Source of the DNA: Bacteroidota bacterium
GTDB lineage: Bacteria; Bacteroidota; Bacteroidia; Flavobacteriales_D; Sanyastnellaceae
NCBI GenBank assembly: GCA_027621555.1
Contig: JAQCBJ010000006.1
Span: 1 to 64,000 of the forward strand
DNA length: 64,000 nucleotides
Direction: 5' to 3'
Part shown: positions 8,747 through 17,320 of the stretch, piece after piece
How positions within the stretch are numbered: position 1 is the first letter of the stretch
How the letters are laid out: each line of letters opens with the position of its first letter
Made by a program: the position numbers and the translations under genes
The notes under the pieces: model-generated
Database searches by the model: none
Told to the model about the DNA's origin: nothing
The model's input: only the letters and a program-made list of their open reading frames with translations

Positions 8747-9118
8747 ATGAATTCAATCACACCTCCCCCTACAGAAGCCCTGGCGCAAGCCGTGGTTCAA
8801 GGCTTGGAAGCCTTGAAAGCTCAAGACATTGTCTCGTTGGATTTGCGTCCCTTGACGCATGCCATCGCCTCCACGTTCATTGTGGCCTCGGCCACGAGCA
8901 GGACCCAGGTGGAAGCGCTTGCGCGTTCCGTGGAACAAGCCACTGCGGAAACCCTCAATGAACGTCCATGGGGGGTTCATGGTTTGAGAGGAGGGGAATG
9001 GGTCATCCTCGACTACAGCGATGTGGTCGTGCACATCTTCCACAGCGAAGCGCGCTCGCACTACGCCTTGGAAGAATTGTGGGGAGATGCCCCTGCTCAC
9101 CGCCACACCTCAAATTGA
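8747..9118 (+). CDS. rsfS: Ribosomal silencing factor
   Basis: Binds ribosomal protein uL14 and blocks subunit joining when nutrients fall. The 123-residue length fits. The family segments DLRPLTHAIASTFIVASATS and the WVILDYSDVVVHIF block near residue 84 are intact. It lies five bases before ftsH, an arrangement conserved in Bacteroidota, so membrane proteolysis and ribosome hibernation genes share a transcript here. Confidence 0.94.
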   Translation: MNSITPPPTEALAQAVVQGLEALKAQDIVSLDLRPLTHAIASTFIVASATSRTQVEALARSVEQATAETLNERPWGVHGLRGGEWVILDYSDVVVHIFHSEARSHYALEELWGDAPAHRHTSN

Positions 9119-9123
9119 ACACC

Positions 9124-11157
9124 ATGGACAACAAGACTCCCAACTCCAAGCCCTCGGGTTCGGGGAAAAAGCCCGGCAAGCCTGGGCGCCAAATGAATTT
9201 CTACTGGGTGTACGCCATCGTGGCGATGTTCCTGTTGACCATGGTGATGGTGGGCGAGTCGGGTGGGCAACGCCAGATTCAATGGCCCCAGTTCAAGCAA
9301 ATGGTGGAACAGGGCAAGGTGGAGCGGGTGACGTACAACGGCGCGCAAGCCAACATTTACTACACCCAGTCCGTGCGCGACAGCTTGTCGGGCGGTCAAT
9401 CGGACCCGCAGCTCCTCAAGTCGTTGTACGCCGGAGCCGACGCGTCCATGAACATTCCTGTCGGAGATGATTACCAATCTGACTTGAAGAACCTGCAGGA
9501 AAAACACGGCTTCGAGTTGCGCTACGAGCCGCCCAACGAGTGGGGTGGACAAATCTTGCAATGGGTCATTTTCCTTGGATTGATGGTGGTGGTCTGGATG
9601 TTCCTGATGCGTCGCCTCGGCGGCGGTGCCCCAGGTGGGGGCCAAATCTTCAACATTGGCAAATCCAAAGCGCAGGTCTTTGAGAAGGGAGAAGGCACGG
9701 ACGTGACGTTCAACAACGTCGCCGGAGTGGACGGAGCGAAGGAGGAGCTGCAGGAAATCGTAGACTTCCTCAAGCACCCCGGCAAGTACACGGAGCTTGG
9801 AGCCAAAATCCCTAAGGGCGCACTGCTCGTCGGCCCTCCGGGCACGGGCAAGACTTTGCTCGCCAAGGCAGTGGCAGGAGAGGCGCAAGTGCCGTTCTTC
9901 AGCTTGAGCGGTTCGGACTTCGTCGAGATGTTCGTTGGCGTGGGCGCCTCGCGGGTGCGTGACCTGTTCAAACAGGCCAAAGAGAAGTCCCCTGCCATCA
10001 TCTTCATCGACGAGATTGACGCCATCGGCCGGGCACGTGGCAAGAACGCGAACTTTGGCTCGAACGACGAGCGCGAAAACACCCTGAACCAGCTCCTGAC
10101 CGAGATGGACGGGTTTGGGACGAACAGCGGCGTGATCATTCTCGCGGCGACCAACCGTGCCGACATTTTGGACAAGGCGTTGATGCGCGCAGGGCGCTTT
10201 GACCGCCAGATCTACGTGGACATGCCCGACGTGAACGAGCGGAAGGCCATTTTTGACGTGCACCTGAAGCCCATCAAGACGGACAACAGCGTGGACGTGG
10301 ACTTCTTGTCCAAGCAAACCCCTGGATTCAGTGGAGCGGACATCGCCAACGTGTGCAACGAGGCGGCCCTTTTTGCGGCGCGAAAGAACCGGAAACTGGT
10401 CACGCACCAGGATTTCTTGGATGCGGTGGACCGCATCATCGGCGGCCTCGAAAAGCGCACCAAAATCATCACCGACAACGAGAAGAACACCATTGCGTTC
10501 CACGAAGCGGGTCACGCTGTGGTGAGCTGGTTGGTGGAATTCGCGTCGCCCCTTGTGAAGGTGAGCATCGTGCCTCGAGGCCAAAGCCTCGGTGCCGCGT
10601 GGTACCTCCCCGAGGAGCGCGCCATCACCACGACCGAGCAGATTTTCGACGAAATGTGCGCGGCCCTCGGCGGCCGTGCGGCGGAGGAAATCATGTTTGG
10701 GAAGATCTCAACGGGGGCGCTCAGCGACCTCGAAAAGGTCACCAAGCAGGCCTACGCCATGGTGTCAGTCTACGGCCTGAATGAGCGCATTGGCAACCGC
10801 AGCTACTACGACAGCCGTGGAGAAAGCTCGTTCACCAAGCCGTACAGCGAAGAAACCGCACGAATCATCGACGAAGAGGTCAGCGCGGTGATCGAAAAGG
10901 CGTACGATCGAGCCAAAGACATCCTCGCCACCAACCGCGACAAGTTGGAGGCTCTGGCGCAGTCCTTGCTGAAGAATGAAGTGATCTTCAAGGAAGACGT
11001 CGAGCGCATTCTTGGGGCGCGCCCGTTTGCATCGGCGGCTCCGGCCTTGACGGCACCTGCGCCCGAGGCCCCCGTGGCCGAGGCGCCTGAGTCAGGCGAC
11101 ACCCCCGAAGGTTCTGGACCCGAGGGCGGCGCGGAAGAACCCAAGGCGGAGGAATGA
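9124..11157 (+). CDS. ftsH: ATP-dependent zinc metalloprotease FtsH
   Basis: A membrane-anchored AAA+ protease that degrades misassembled membrane proteins and some regulators. In 677 residues I see membrane segments at about 26-43 and 143-162, Walker A GPPGTGKT at 237-244, Walker B FIDEID near 294-299 and the zinc site HEAGH at 460-464. A proline/alanine/glutamate-rich tail follows. The frame opens upstream, but the ATG at 9124 gives the lysine/proline-rich cytosolic start usual for Bacteroidota FtsH. Its stop overlaps the DUF2007 start. Confidence 0.97.
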   Translation: MDNKTPNSKPSGSGKKPGKPGRQMNFYWVYAIVAMFLLTMVMVGESGGQRQIQWPQFKQMVEQGKVERVTYNGAQANIYYTQSVRDSLSGGQSDPQLLKSLYAGADASMNIPVGDDYQSDLKNLQEKHGFELRYEPPNEWGGQILQWVIFLGLMVVVWMFLMRRLGGGAPGGGQIFNIGKSKAQVFEKGEGTDVTFNNVAGVDGAKEELQEIVDFLKHPGKYTELGAKIPKGALLVGPPGTGKTLLAKAVAGEAQVPFFSLSGSDFVEMFVGVGASRVRDLFKQAKEKSPAIIFIDEIDAIGRARGKNANFGSNDERENTLNQLLTEMDGFGTNSGVIILAATNRADILDKALMRAGRFDRQIYVDMPDVNERKAIFDVHLKPIKTDNSVDVDFLSKQTPGFSGADIANVCNEAALFAARKNRKLVTHQDFLDAVDRIIGGLEKRTKIITDNEKNTIAFHEAGHAVVSWLVEFASPLVKVSIVPRGQSLGAAWYLPEERAITTTEQIFDEMCAALGGRAAEEIMFGKISTGALSDLEKVTKQAYAMVSVYGLNERIGNRSYYDSRGESSFTKPYSEETARIIDEEVSAVIEKAYDRAKDILATNRDKLEALAQSLLKNEVIFKEDVERILGARPFASAAPALTAPAPEAPVAEAPESGDTPEGSGPEGGAEEPKAEE

Positions 11158-11369
11158 ACGGCTGGGTGCTCGTGATGCAGTGCCCCGACGCCAACATGGC
11201 GCCGCTGATTCAGGGTGGTTTGGAATCCGAAGGCATTCCTGCCGTGGTGATGAACAAGCAGGACTCGAGTTACGTGGGAATGTGCTTTGCGACACGTCCG
11301 GTGGAGATTTGGGTTCCTGAAGCGCATGCTGAGCAAGCTCAAGCATGGCTGAATGCTCTGGAAGGATGA
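11154..11369 (+). CDS. DUF2007 small protein
   Basis: A 71-residue protein matching the DUF2007 ('putative signal transducing protein') pattern: a ferredoxin-like alpha/beta fold with ANMAPLIQGGLESEGIPAVV followed by VEIWVPEAHAEQAQAWL. It is coupled by four-base overlaps to ftsH before it and cdsA after it. Other Bacteroidota often carry an additional LUD-domain gene at this place, which is missing here. Its biochemical role is unknown. Confidence 0.75.
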   Translation: MNGWVLVMQCPDANMAPLIQGGLESEGIPAVVMNKQDSSYVGMCFATRPVEIWVPEAHAEQAQAWLNALEG

Positions 11370-12001
11370 GCGAGAACGGACGAAGTGAAACGTGGACGCG
11401 CGCATTGACGGGGTCCGTGTTTGTCGTTGTCGTCATGGGTGCTGTGTGGCATTCGCCCTGGAGCAGCGCTGTACTTTGGGATGTGGTGGCCATTTTGGCA
11501 TGGGTGGAGTGGTTCAGGGCTCCGAAGGGTCCGAATTCAAAATGGCCCACGGCCCTGCTTTTTTTATTTCCCGTGCCGGCTTTGGCGGCCCTGCACTGGA
11601 TGTGCGCCCTGCAGCCCTATGATCCCTGGCCGATCTTGAGTTTTGTGTGGATGATTTGGGCCAACGACACGGGAGCTTACCTCGTGGGCAAACCCTTGGG
11701 CAAGCACAAGCTTTGGCCTTCCGTCTCTCCGGGCAAATCCTGGGAGGGCTTTGTGGGAGGTGTGGTGGCGTCAGCTGGAGTGGCTTGGGCGACGTTGGGC
11801 GCGGAGTTCTGGTGGCTGGGGGCATTGATGGGGATGTTGTCGACGGCCGGGGACTTGACCCAAAGCGCGTGGAAGCGCCGCCGCGGCATGAAGGACTCGG
11901 GCACTTTGTTGCCCGGACACGGCGGAATCCTCGATCGCTTCGACGGATTTTTGTTCGCGGCGCCGGTCTATGTCCTTCTTTATTGCATTTTCGCGCCGTA
12001 A
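11366..12001 (+). CDS. cdsA: Phosphatidate cytidylyltransferase
   Basis: Makes CDP-diacylglycerol from phosphatidate and CTP, the branch point of phospholipid synthesis. The 211-residue protein is almost entirely hydrophobic, with about six membrane helices, and ends with the CDS signature KDSGTLLPGHGGILDRFDG. I chose the ATG overlapping the DUF2007 stop rather than the earlier one at 11345. It is somewhat short for the family but complete at its signature end. It pairs with psd downstream. Confidence 0.9.
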   Translation: MSENGRSETWTRALTGSVFVVVVMGAVWHSPWSSAVLWDVVAILAWVEWFRAPKGPNSKWPTALLFLFPVPALAALHWMCALQPYDPWPILSFVWMIWANDTGAYLVGKPLGKHKLWPSVSPGKSWEGFVGGVVASAGVAWATLGAEFWWLGALMGMLSTAGDLTQSAWKRRRGMKDSGTLLPGHGGILDRFDGFLFAAPVYVLLYCIFAP

Positions 12002-12011
12002 AACTTCCAAG

Positions 12012-12668
12012 ATGACGTTGCACCGAGAAGGATTTGGATTGATTGCGCTCGCCGTGGCGGTGGGCGTAGGGCTGGTCGCCTTGACCTCGTGGTTGGGCGC
12101 TCCGGCATGGGCGGTGAATCTAGCGACGGCCTTGGCCGTGGTGGACGTGGTGCTCGTCGCCCAGTTTTTCCGAGTGCCCAAGCGCGTTCCTGTGGCTGCG
12201 GAAGGCCAAATCCTCTGCCCGAGCGACGGCAAGGTCGTGGTCATCGAAGAAGTGGAGGAGCCTGAGATTTTTGGGGACAAGCGCATCCAGGTGAGCATTT
12301 TCATGAGTCCGCTCAACGTGCACGTGCAGTGGGCGCCTATGGCCGGTGAGGTCACCCACGCGAACTACCACCCGGGCAAGTACTTGGTGGCGTGGCACCC
12401 CAAAAGCAGCACCGAGAACGAACGCACGACGCTCGTGATCGACGGCGAACGCGGCCCCGTCTTGTTCCGCCAAATCGCCGGAGCCGTGGCGCGCCGCATC
12501 CGCTGGTACATCAAGCCCGGTCAAAAGGTGGAGCTCGGCGAAGAGGTCGGCTTCATCAAGTTTGGGTCGCGCATCGACGTGTTTCTCCCTCTCGGGTCGG
12601 AAATCCATGTCGGACTCGAGGAGAAGGTGAAAGGGCGCGAAACGGTCCTGGCCACCTTGCCAAAGTAG
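12012..12668 (+). CDS. psd: Phosphatidylserine decarboxylase (short form)
   Basis: Converts phosphatidylserine to phosphatidylethanolamine using a self-made pyruvoyl group. The 218 residues carry two N-terminal membrane segments (about 8-28 and 34-52) and the autocleavage site KFGSR with Gly185-Ser186. This is the compact class common in Bacteroidota. The ATG at 12012 (MTLHREGFGL) is preferred to one inside cdsA at 11970. It lies directly after cdsA, which supplies the precursor pathway. Confidence 0.92.
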   Translation: MTLHREGFGLIALAVAVGVGLVALTSWLGAPAWAVNLATALAVVDVVLVAQFFRVPKRVPVAAEGQILCPSDGKVVVIEEVEEPEIFGDKRIQVSIFMSPLNVHVQWAPMAGEVTHANYHPGKYLVAWHPKSSTENERTTLVIDGERGPVLFRQIAGAVARRIRWYIKPGQKVELGEEVGFIKFGSRIDVFLPLGSEIHVGLEEKVKGRETVLATLPK

Positions 12669-12727
12669 GGGTAGAGGTTTGGTCTTCCCCTCGGTACGGG
12701 TTACTTTGGGGCCAAATCTCTCGATTC

Positions 12728-14653
12728 ATGAAAAAATTCGCTATTCTCGCGCTCGGTTTCCTTGCTGCAGCGCCTTCGTTTGCGCAGACCACCAAGCTAG
12801 ACGCAAACCCCCAAGTGCCCGTGGCGCAACGCATCGCCAAGGCGAAAGTTTTGCATGCGTTTGATGGCTCGGAGCGCCCCATGACGCCCTTGAACTCAGA
12901 TCACACGAGTGAGGTTACCCACGAGAGCCTTCGCGAACTCATCATCCAACGTGAAGTCATTGGTTTGACGCAGTACGACTTGCAAACCAATGCATCCATC
13001 GATGACCGCATGGTGGGTTCAGTGGATCAGGTGAGCGGTGTTTGGACCATGAGCCTTGAGACGGGTGGCTTTGAGGACCGCGGATCTGGATACAACTTTT
13101 ACGACGGAGATGCTTGGGGAGAACAACCCCTGGAAAGGCTCGAAAACGTGCGTGTCGGTTGGCCTTCGGTAGCCCAGCTAGGAGATGGTACTGAAGTGGT
13201 CATTTCACACGAAGCCTCCGGAGACTTTTCTGCACCAATGGTGGTCATGTCCAGCCCGACAGGCCAAGAGCAATGGTTGCAGTCAGAGATCCCCACAGGG
13301 GCCATCAACGATCTTGGCACGCCTCTTGGCAACTTGTGGCCGCGTGTGGCCGTTGGCGGCATCGACAACGAAATCCTTCACGTGATTTGCGTCAGCACGC
13401 CCATCGGCAATGCAGGGGACGACCCCAATGCCGCCTACCAGGGACAGGACGGTGCGCTTTTGTATTACCGCTCGTTTGATTCCGGCGTGACTTGGGAAAT
13501 GCAGACGTTCCCTGAACTCGACAGCACGCACTTCAACGGTTTCAGTGGAGATACCTACGCCATTCACGCTCGAGGTGGTGTGGTGGCTTTCGCGGTGTTC
13601 AACAACCTTGCCGACACCTTTGTGATGATTTCCGAAGACGCCGGTGAAGCGGGAACATGGGAGTACCACAACGTGATTGATTTCCCCGTGGATTTGTACT
13701 CCATTGATACAGGACTTCCGGATTCATTGGGTGTGGATGTCGATGGCGATGGTTTTACACAAGAGTTCTTGACTTCGGACGGCAGCGGAGACGTCCATGT
13801 GGATGTGGATGGCAACGTGCACTGCATGTTTGGAGGAATGTTCGTTTCAGACGCGGACACCACGGACGAGTTGTACCAATACTTCCCGACGACCAATTTG
13901 TTGGAGTACTGGACTGTGGGCATGGATTCAACCATTACCGTGGCCGGCGCCTTGGACTACGATGGCAATGACGTGCTTGACTTGTTGGATGACATCGCAG
14001 ACTACGGCGGAGGCTTGGCGTCCATTCCGAGCATTGGATCCGACGACCAAGGAAATCTGTACGCCACCTATTCTGCAGTGGTTGAAATCCGTGATTCGGG
14101 CACCCAAAATTATCGTCACGTCTACCTCATTCATTCTGAAGACGGAGGGGTCACTTGGAACACTGACACGCCTTGTGATTTGACTCCTGATTTGGACTAC
14201 GACGGCCTCGAGTCTGTGTTCGCTTCCATGTCTCCCGACGTGGTGGAGCACCTTGACATCGTTTTTCAGCGCGATTTCGAGCCTGGCCTTCATGTCCGCG
14301 GGGATTTGGATCCAGTGGACATGAACGAAATCGTCCACCTGCGTGTGCCTGTCGCCGATTTGGCAGATTGCAACGAGGTGGAATTCACCGACAACGTTGA
14401 AAACCCGTCAGCGTTCGAGCCCGGTCAAGTCCAGTTGTTCCCCAACCCCGCCAACGTGCAGGTGGAATTGGTCATCGACCGTCCCGGTGCGCACGACGTG
14501 CGTGTCCTCGACATCGAAGGCCGCCAGCACATGGCTTGGACGACCACCGGATTGGTGGAAAAGATGGACGTGCGCGGCTTGACGCCCGGCATCTACTTCG
14601 TGGAATTGACGCAGGGAACCCAGCGCACCGTGGTGCGTTTGGCGGTCCAGTGA
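12728..14653 (+). CDS. Secreted protein with type IX secretion C-terminal domain
   Basis: A 641-residue exported protein with a clear signal peptide (residues 1-19, cut after SFAQ). The middle has sialidase/BNR-like phrases (DGALLYYRSFDSGVTWE, HSEDGGVTWNTD) and aspartate-rich EF-hand or dockerin-like loops (DVDGDGFTQEF, DYDGNDVLDLLDD). The last 75 residues are a type A sorting domain: VQLFPNPANVQVEL through GLTPGIYFVEL. It is therefore predicted to cross the outer membrane by the Por system. No catalytic residues are evident, so binding or adhesion is possible. A terminator follows. Confidence 0.85.
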   Translation: MKKFAILALGFLAAAPSFAQTTKLDANPQVPVAQRIAKAKVLHAFDGSERPMTPLNSDHTSEVTHESLRELIIQREVIGLTQYDLQTNASIDDRMVGSVDQVSGVWTMSLETGGFEDRGSGYNFYDGDAWGEQPLERLENVRVGWPSVAQLGDGTEVVISHEASGDFSAPMVVMSSPTGQEQWLQSEIPTGAINDLGTPLGNLWPRVAVGGIDNEILHVICVSTPIGNAGDDPNAAYQGQDGALLYYRSFDSGVTWEMQTFPELDSTHFNGFSGDTYAIHARGGVVAFAVFNNLADTFVMISEDAGEAGTWEYHNVIDFPVDLYSIDTGLPDSLGVDVDGDGFTQEFLTSDGSGDVHVDVDGNVHCMFGGMFVSDADTTDELYQYFPTTNLLEYWTVGMDSTITVAGALDYDGNDVLDLLDDIADYGGGLASIPSIGSDDQGNLYATYSAVVEIRDSGTQNYRHVYLIHSEDGGVTWNTDTPCDLTPDLDYDGLESVFASMSPDVVEHLDIVFQRDFEPGLHVRGDLDPVDMNEIVHLRVPVADLADCNEVEFTDNVENPSAFEPGQVQLFPNPANVQVELVIDRPGAHDVRVLDIEGRQHMAWTTTGLVEKMDVRGLTPGIYFVELTQGTQRTVVRLAVQ

Positions 14654-14675
14654 TTCGACACCCCTACAGACATGG

Positions 14676-14704
14676 AAAGCGGCACTTCGGTGCCGCTTTT
14701 TTTT
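14676..14704 (+). terminator. Intrinsic terminator
   Basis: A perfect ten-base stem AAAGCGGCAC with a TTCG loop is followed by eight Ts. It ends the transcript of the type IX secreted protein. Confidence 0.92.
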
Positions 14705-14715
14705 GGTCCCAACCT

Positions 14716-14723
14716 CATCTTTG
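14716..14723 (+). promoter_or_regulatory. Possible cinA -7 box, four bases from ATG
   Basis: CATCTTTG is one base off TAnnTTTG, lies directly after the terminator and ends four bases before the cinA ATG. Confidence 0.45.
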
Positions 14724-14727
14724 CATC

Positions 14728-16002
14728 ATGCGCGTTCACCTTCTTTCCATCGGCGACGAATTGCTCCTAGGCCAAACCGTCAACACCAACGCCGCATGGA
14801 TGGGGCGCAAACTCACGGAGGACGGTTGGCGCGTTTCGAGCGTGTCGGCGATTTCCGACTCGCCAGAAGCCATTCGCGAAGCTCTGGACCGCGGGCTTGC
14901 GGAGGCCGATGCGGTGCTGATCACGGGGGGACTCGGCCCCACCAAGGACGACCTGACCAAGCACGTGCTCGCCGAGCACTTCGGAACGGAGCTCGTCATG
15001 CATGAGGACATTGCAGCCGGCATTCAGGCGTGGTTTGAATCGCGCAACGTCCCGTTTTTAGAGGTGAATCGCCTTCAAGCCATGCTGCCACGTGACTGCA
15101 CAGTGCTTCCCAACCCACTTGGGACGGCGTCGGGCATGTGGTTCGAAAGGCCAGGGGGGAAGGTGGTTGTGAGCATGCCAGGCGTGCCTTACGAGATGGA
15201 AGGACTGATGTTGAACGAGGTGCTTCCAAGGCTGCGTTCTCATTTCGAGCTCCCGACCACCCTCTACCAAACCGTTGTCACAGCGGGCATCGGAGAGTCC
15301 TCTTTGGCGGAGCTGGTCGCGGAATGGGAAGATGCCCTCCCCGCCAAAGGGGTGTCGCTGGCCTACCTCCCGTCTCCTGGTCAAGTCAAGGTGCGTCTGG
15401 GTGTGCAGGGGCCTGCGGAGGACCGCGAGGCGCTTCAGACCTTGTTGAACGATGAGGTGGAGGCGTTTGTGGCCCTTGCGGAGAAGCACGTCATCGGTCG
15501 AGGCGATTCAGGGCTGCCGGAAGCGGTATTGAGTGCCTTGAAGGAGCGAGGCCAAACCGCCTGCACCGCCGAGTCCTGCACAGGCGGGACCGTGGCGTCG
15601 ATGCTCACCGCTGTGCCCGGCGCGAGCGCGGCCATGTGGGGCGGGGTGGTGGCGTACGACAACTCCGTGAAGGTGGCACAGCTCGGCGTGGCACAGAGCG
15701 ACTTGGACGCGCACGGCGCCGTGAGCGAGCCGGTCGTGCTGGCCATGGCCCGTGGGGCGCGGGAACGGCTCGGAACAACGTGGGCGGTGTCGACCTCGGG
15801 GATTGCCGGTCCGACGGGCGGAACGCCTGAAAAACCGGTGGGTACCGTCTGGATGGCGGTGTCGGGCCCGGACGGGGAGCGGGCGTGGTGCCACCGGTTT
15901 GGTTCTCAGCGGGAACGCATCATTCAGCGCGCGGCCCGACGCATTTTGACCCACCTCCACCACGCCATCCAAGAAGGAGGGGTGAAAGGGTTGGAGGAAT
16001 AG
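14728..16002 (+). CDS. cinA: CinA family protein (NMN deamidase / competence-damage protein)
   Basis: A 424-residue two-domain protein. The N-terminal MoCF/COG1058 domain has LLSIGDELLLGQTVNTNA and the ITGGLGPTKDD loop near residue 70. The C-terminal PncC-type amidohydrolase domain has TAESCTGG and STSGIAGPTGG. It probably hydrolyses NMN to NaMN in NAD recycling and may repair pyridine nucleotides. The ATG at 14728 gives the standard beginning and follows a box by four bases. rpmB follows. Confidence 0.93.
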   Translation: MRVHLLSIGDELLLGQTVNTNAAWMGRKLTEDGWRVSSVSAISDSPEAIREALDRGLAEADAVLITGGLGPTKDDLTKHVLAEHFGTELVMHEDIAAGIQAWFESRNVPFLEVNRLQAMLPRDCTVLPNPLGTASGMWFERPGGKVVVSMPGVPYEMEGLMLNEVLPRLRSHFELPTTLYQTVVTAGIGESSLAELVAEWEDALPAKGVSLAYLPSPGQVKVRLGVQGPAEDREALQTLLNDEVEAFVALAEKHVIGRGDSGLPEAVLSALKERGQTACTAESCTGGTVASMLTAVPGASAAMWGGVVAYDNSVKVAQLGVAQSDLDAHGAVSEPVVLAMARGARERLGTTWAVSTSGIAGPTGGTPEKPVGTVWMAVSGPDGERAWCHRFGSQRERIIQRAARRILTHLHHAIQEGGVKGLEE

Positions 16003-16021
16003 AGAAAAAGTTGTTTCTTTG
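15991..16021 (+). promoter_or_regulatory. Probable rpmB promoter
   Basis: TTG at 15991-15993, a 20-base spacer and TTTCTTTG at 16014-16021 (one mismatch). An A-rich leader before the ATG at 16043 is typical of Bacteroidota translation starts. Confidence 0.5.
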
Positions 16022-16042
16022 CAGTCCTAAAAAATTAGTGCC

Positions 16043-16285
16043 ATGAGCCGCGTCTGTGAAATTACCGGGAAGAAAGTGATGGTGGGAAACAACGTTTCGC
16101 ACTCTCAGCGTAAGACGAAGCGTCGCTTCTACCCCAACCTTCAGCGCAAGCGCTTCTACATCGCAGAAGAAGACCGCTGGGTGACCTTGCGCGTCTCTGC
16201 CAAGGCCATTCGTACGATCAGCAAGATCGGCGTGTTGGCGGCCATGAAGCGTGGAGAAGAGCTCGGCGTCCTCGAAGCGAAGTAA
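16043..16285 (+). CDS. rpmB: 50S ribosomal protein bL28
   Basis: An 80-residue basic ribosomal protein with the family start [20 protein letters not shown] and the block [15 protein letters not shown]. In many Bacteroidota rpmB is followed by rpmG and a short DUF4295 gene. Here a terminator comes straight after the stop, so the partners must be elsewhere or absent. Highly expressed codon use and its own promoter are consistent with a monocistronic unit. Confidence 0.97.
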   Translation: MSRVCEITGKKVMVGNNVSHSQRKTKRRFYPNLQRKRFYIAEEDRWVTLRVSAKAIRTISKIGVLAAMKRGEELGVLEAK

Positions 16286-16316
16286 GCCTTCCTTCCATCG
16301 TGGGCGCAGCCCACAA

Positions 16317-16350
16317 GCAAAACGACCCGCCATGTGGCGGGTCGTTTGCG
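16317..16350. terminator. Bidirectional terminator between rpmB and SPFH gene
   Basis: A perfect stem AACGACCCGCC with an ATGT loop is flanked by AAAA on the left and TTT on the right. It sits between convergent genes and probably serves both. Confidence 0.8.
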
Positions 16351-16406
16351 TTTGCAGAAACCTCAATCGTCCGTTGAGCTGAACGGAGGCCGCGGAAAAG
16401 GGGCGA

Positions 16407-17246
16407 TCAGTTGTCACCCAGGATGATGGGGAGCCCGTCGTCTCCACCTCCCACAACCACAATTTTCGTGTTGTTGCTCTTGGCGAGTTCCTTGGTCGCT
16501 TCGATGCCCTTCCACTTCAGGAGCTTGTCGCTGAGGCCCTTGGAGATGATTTCTTCAAAGTCACGGATGCCGGCAGCTTCGATGCGGAGGCGATCGGCTT
16601 CTTTTTGGGCTTTTTCGAGGCGGAACTCATATTCGAGAGACTCTTGCTCTTGCTGGAGCTTGCGCTCGATGGCTTGCTCGAGGGTGGTCGGCAAGGTGAT
16701 GTTTCGGATCAACACGTCGTTCAGCTGGATGTAGTTCTCGGCGAGTTTGGCCGCGAGCTGGTTTTTGATCTCGAGTTGGATTTGCTCGCGCTTGGTCGTG
16801 TTGAATTCCTCAGGGAGGTACTTCGCGATGACTTCACGCGCGACGGAACGCATGGCGGGGCGAATCACTTTCTCCTCGTAGTTGCGGCCGCGTTCGATTT
16901 CCAAGCGACCGAGGTTGTCGTATTCAGGCTGCGTGAAGACCGTCATGTCCATGTTGATCTTGAGCAAGTTGGAGCTCAGGACCTCCAGGGCTTCCATTTG
17001 TTCGGTTTGGCGGATCTCGTACTCGTAAACCTTGTTCCACGGTGCTTTGAAGTGAAAGCCACTGGAGAGGGGAGCCTCGTCGGGATCCACACCTTGCCCA
17101 AACGTGTGGAACGTCAATCCCGCGTACCCGGAGGGGACGGTGACGGTCAACGAACCCCAAAGCATCAGCACAGGGAGAAACACCACAAGGGCGAACAGGA
17201 TGCCGCGCAAGCGCCGGCGGTCCTCAGGAGAAGCAGACATGTTCAT
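16407..17246 (-). CDS. SPFH/prohibitin-like membrane protein
   Basis: A 279-residue protein with one N-terminal membrane helix (about 15-33), an SPFH domain and a charged coiled coil (RKLQQEQESLEYEFRLEKAQ). It resembles bacterial prohibitins that form ring scaffolds in the membrane and often influence FtsH-type proteases. ftsH is 5 kb away on the other strand. The start MNMSASPEDRRR is at 17246, and a TATCTTTC box ends four bases upstream. The reading frame stays open further upstream but without a family match. Confidence 0.85.
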   Translation of the reverse strand: MNMSASPEDRRRLRGILFALVVFLPVLMLWGSLTVTVPSGYAGLTFHTFGQGVDPDEAPLSSGFHFKAPWNKVYEYEIRQTEQMEALEVLSSNLLKINMDMTVFTQPEYDNLGRLEIERGRNYEEKVIRPAMRSVAREVIAKYLPEEFNTTKREQIQLEIKNQLAAKLAENYIQLNDVLIRNITLPTTLEQAIERKLQQEQESLEYEFRLEKAQKEADRLRIEAAGIRDFEEIISKGLSDKLLKWKGIEATKELAKSNNTKIVVVGGGDDGLPIILGDN

Positions 17247-17250
17247 GGGA

Positions 17251-17258
17251 GAAAGATA
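17251..17258 (-). promoter_or_regulatory. Probable SPFH gene -7 box, four bases from ATG
   Basis: Minus-strand TATCTTTC is one base off TAnnTTTG and ends exactly four bases before the start codon. A leaderless transcript is expected. Confidence 0.45.
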
Positions 17259-17320
17259 GTCGAGGCGGGCAGGATGGTCATCGACTTGACACCTGTTAAC
17301 GCGATAACTCAGGAAACGCG

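Noticed and set aside
12704-12727. A TACTTTGG-like promoter before the type IX secreted protein
   Set aside because: The match to TAnnTTTG is out of register, so I did not list it, although some promoter must exist there or upstream.
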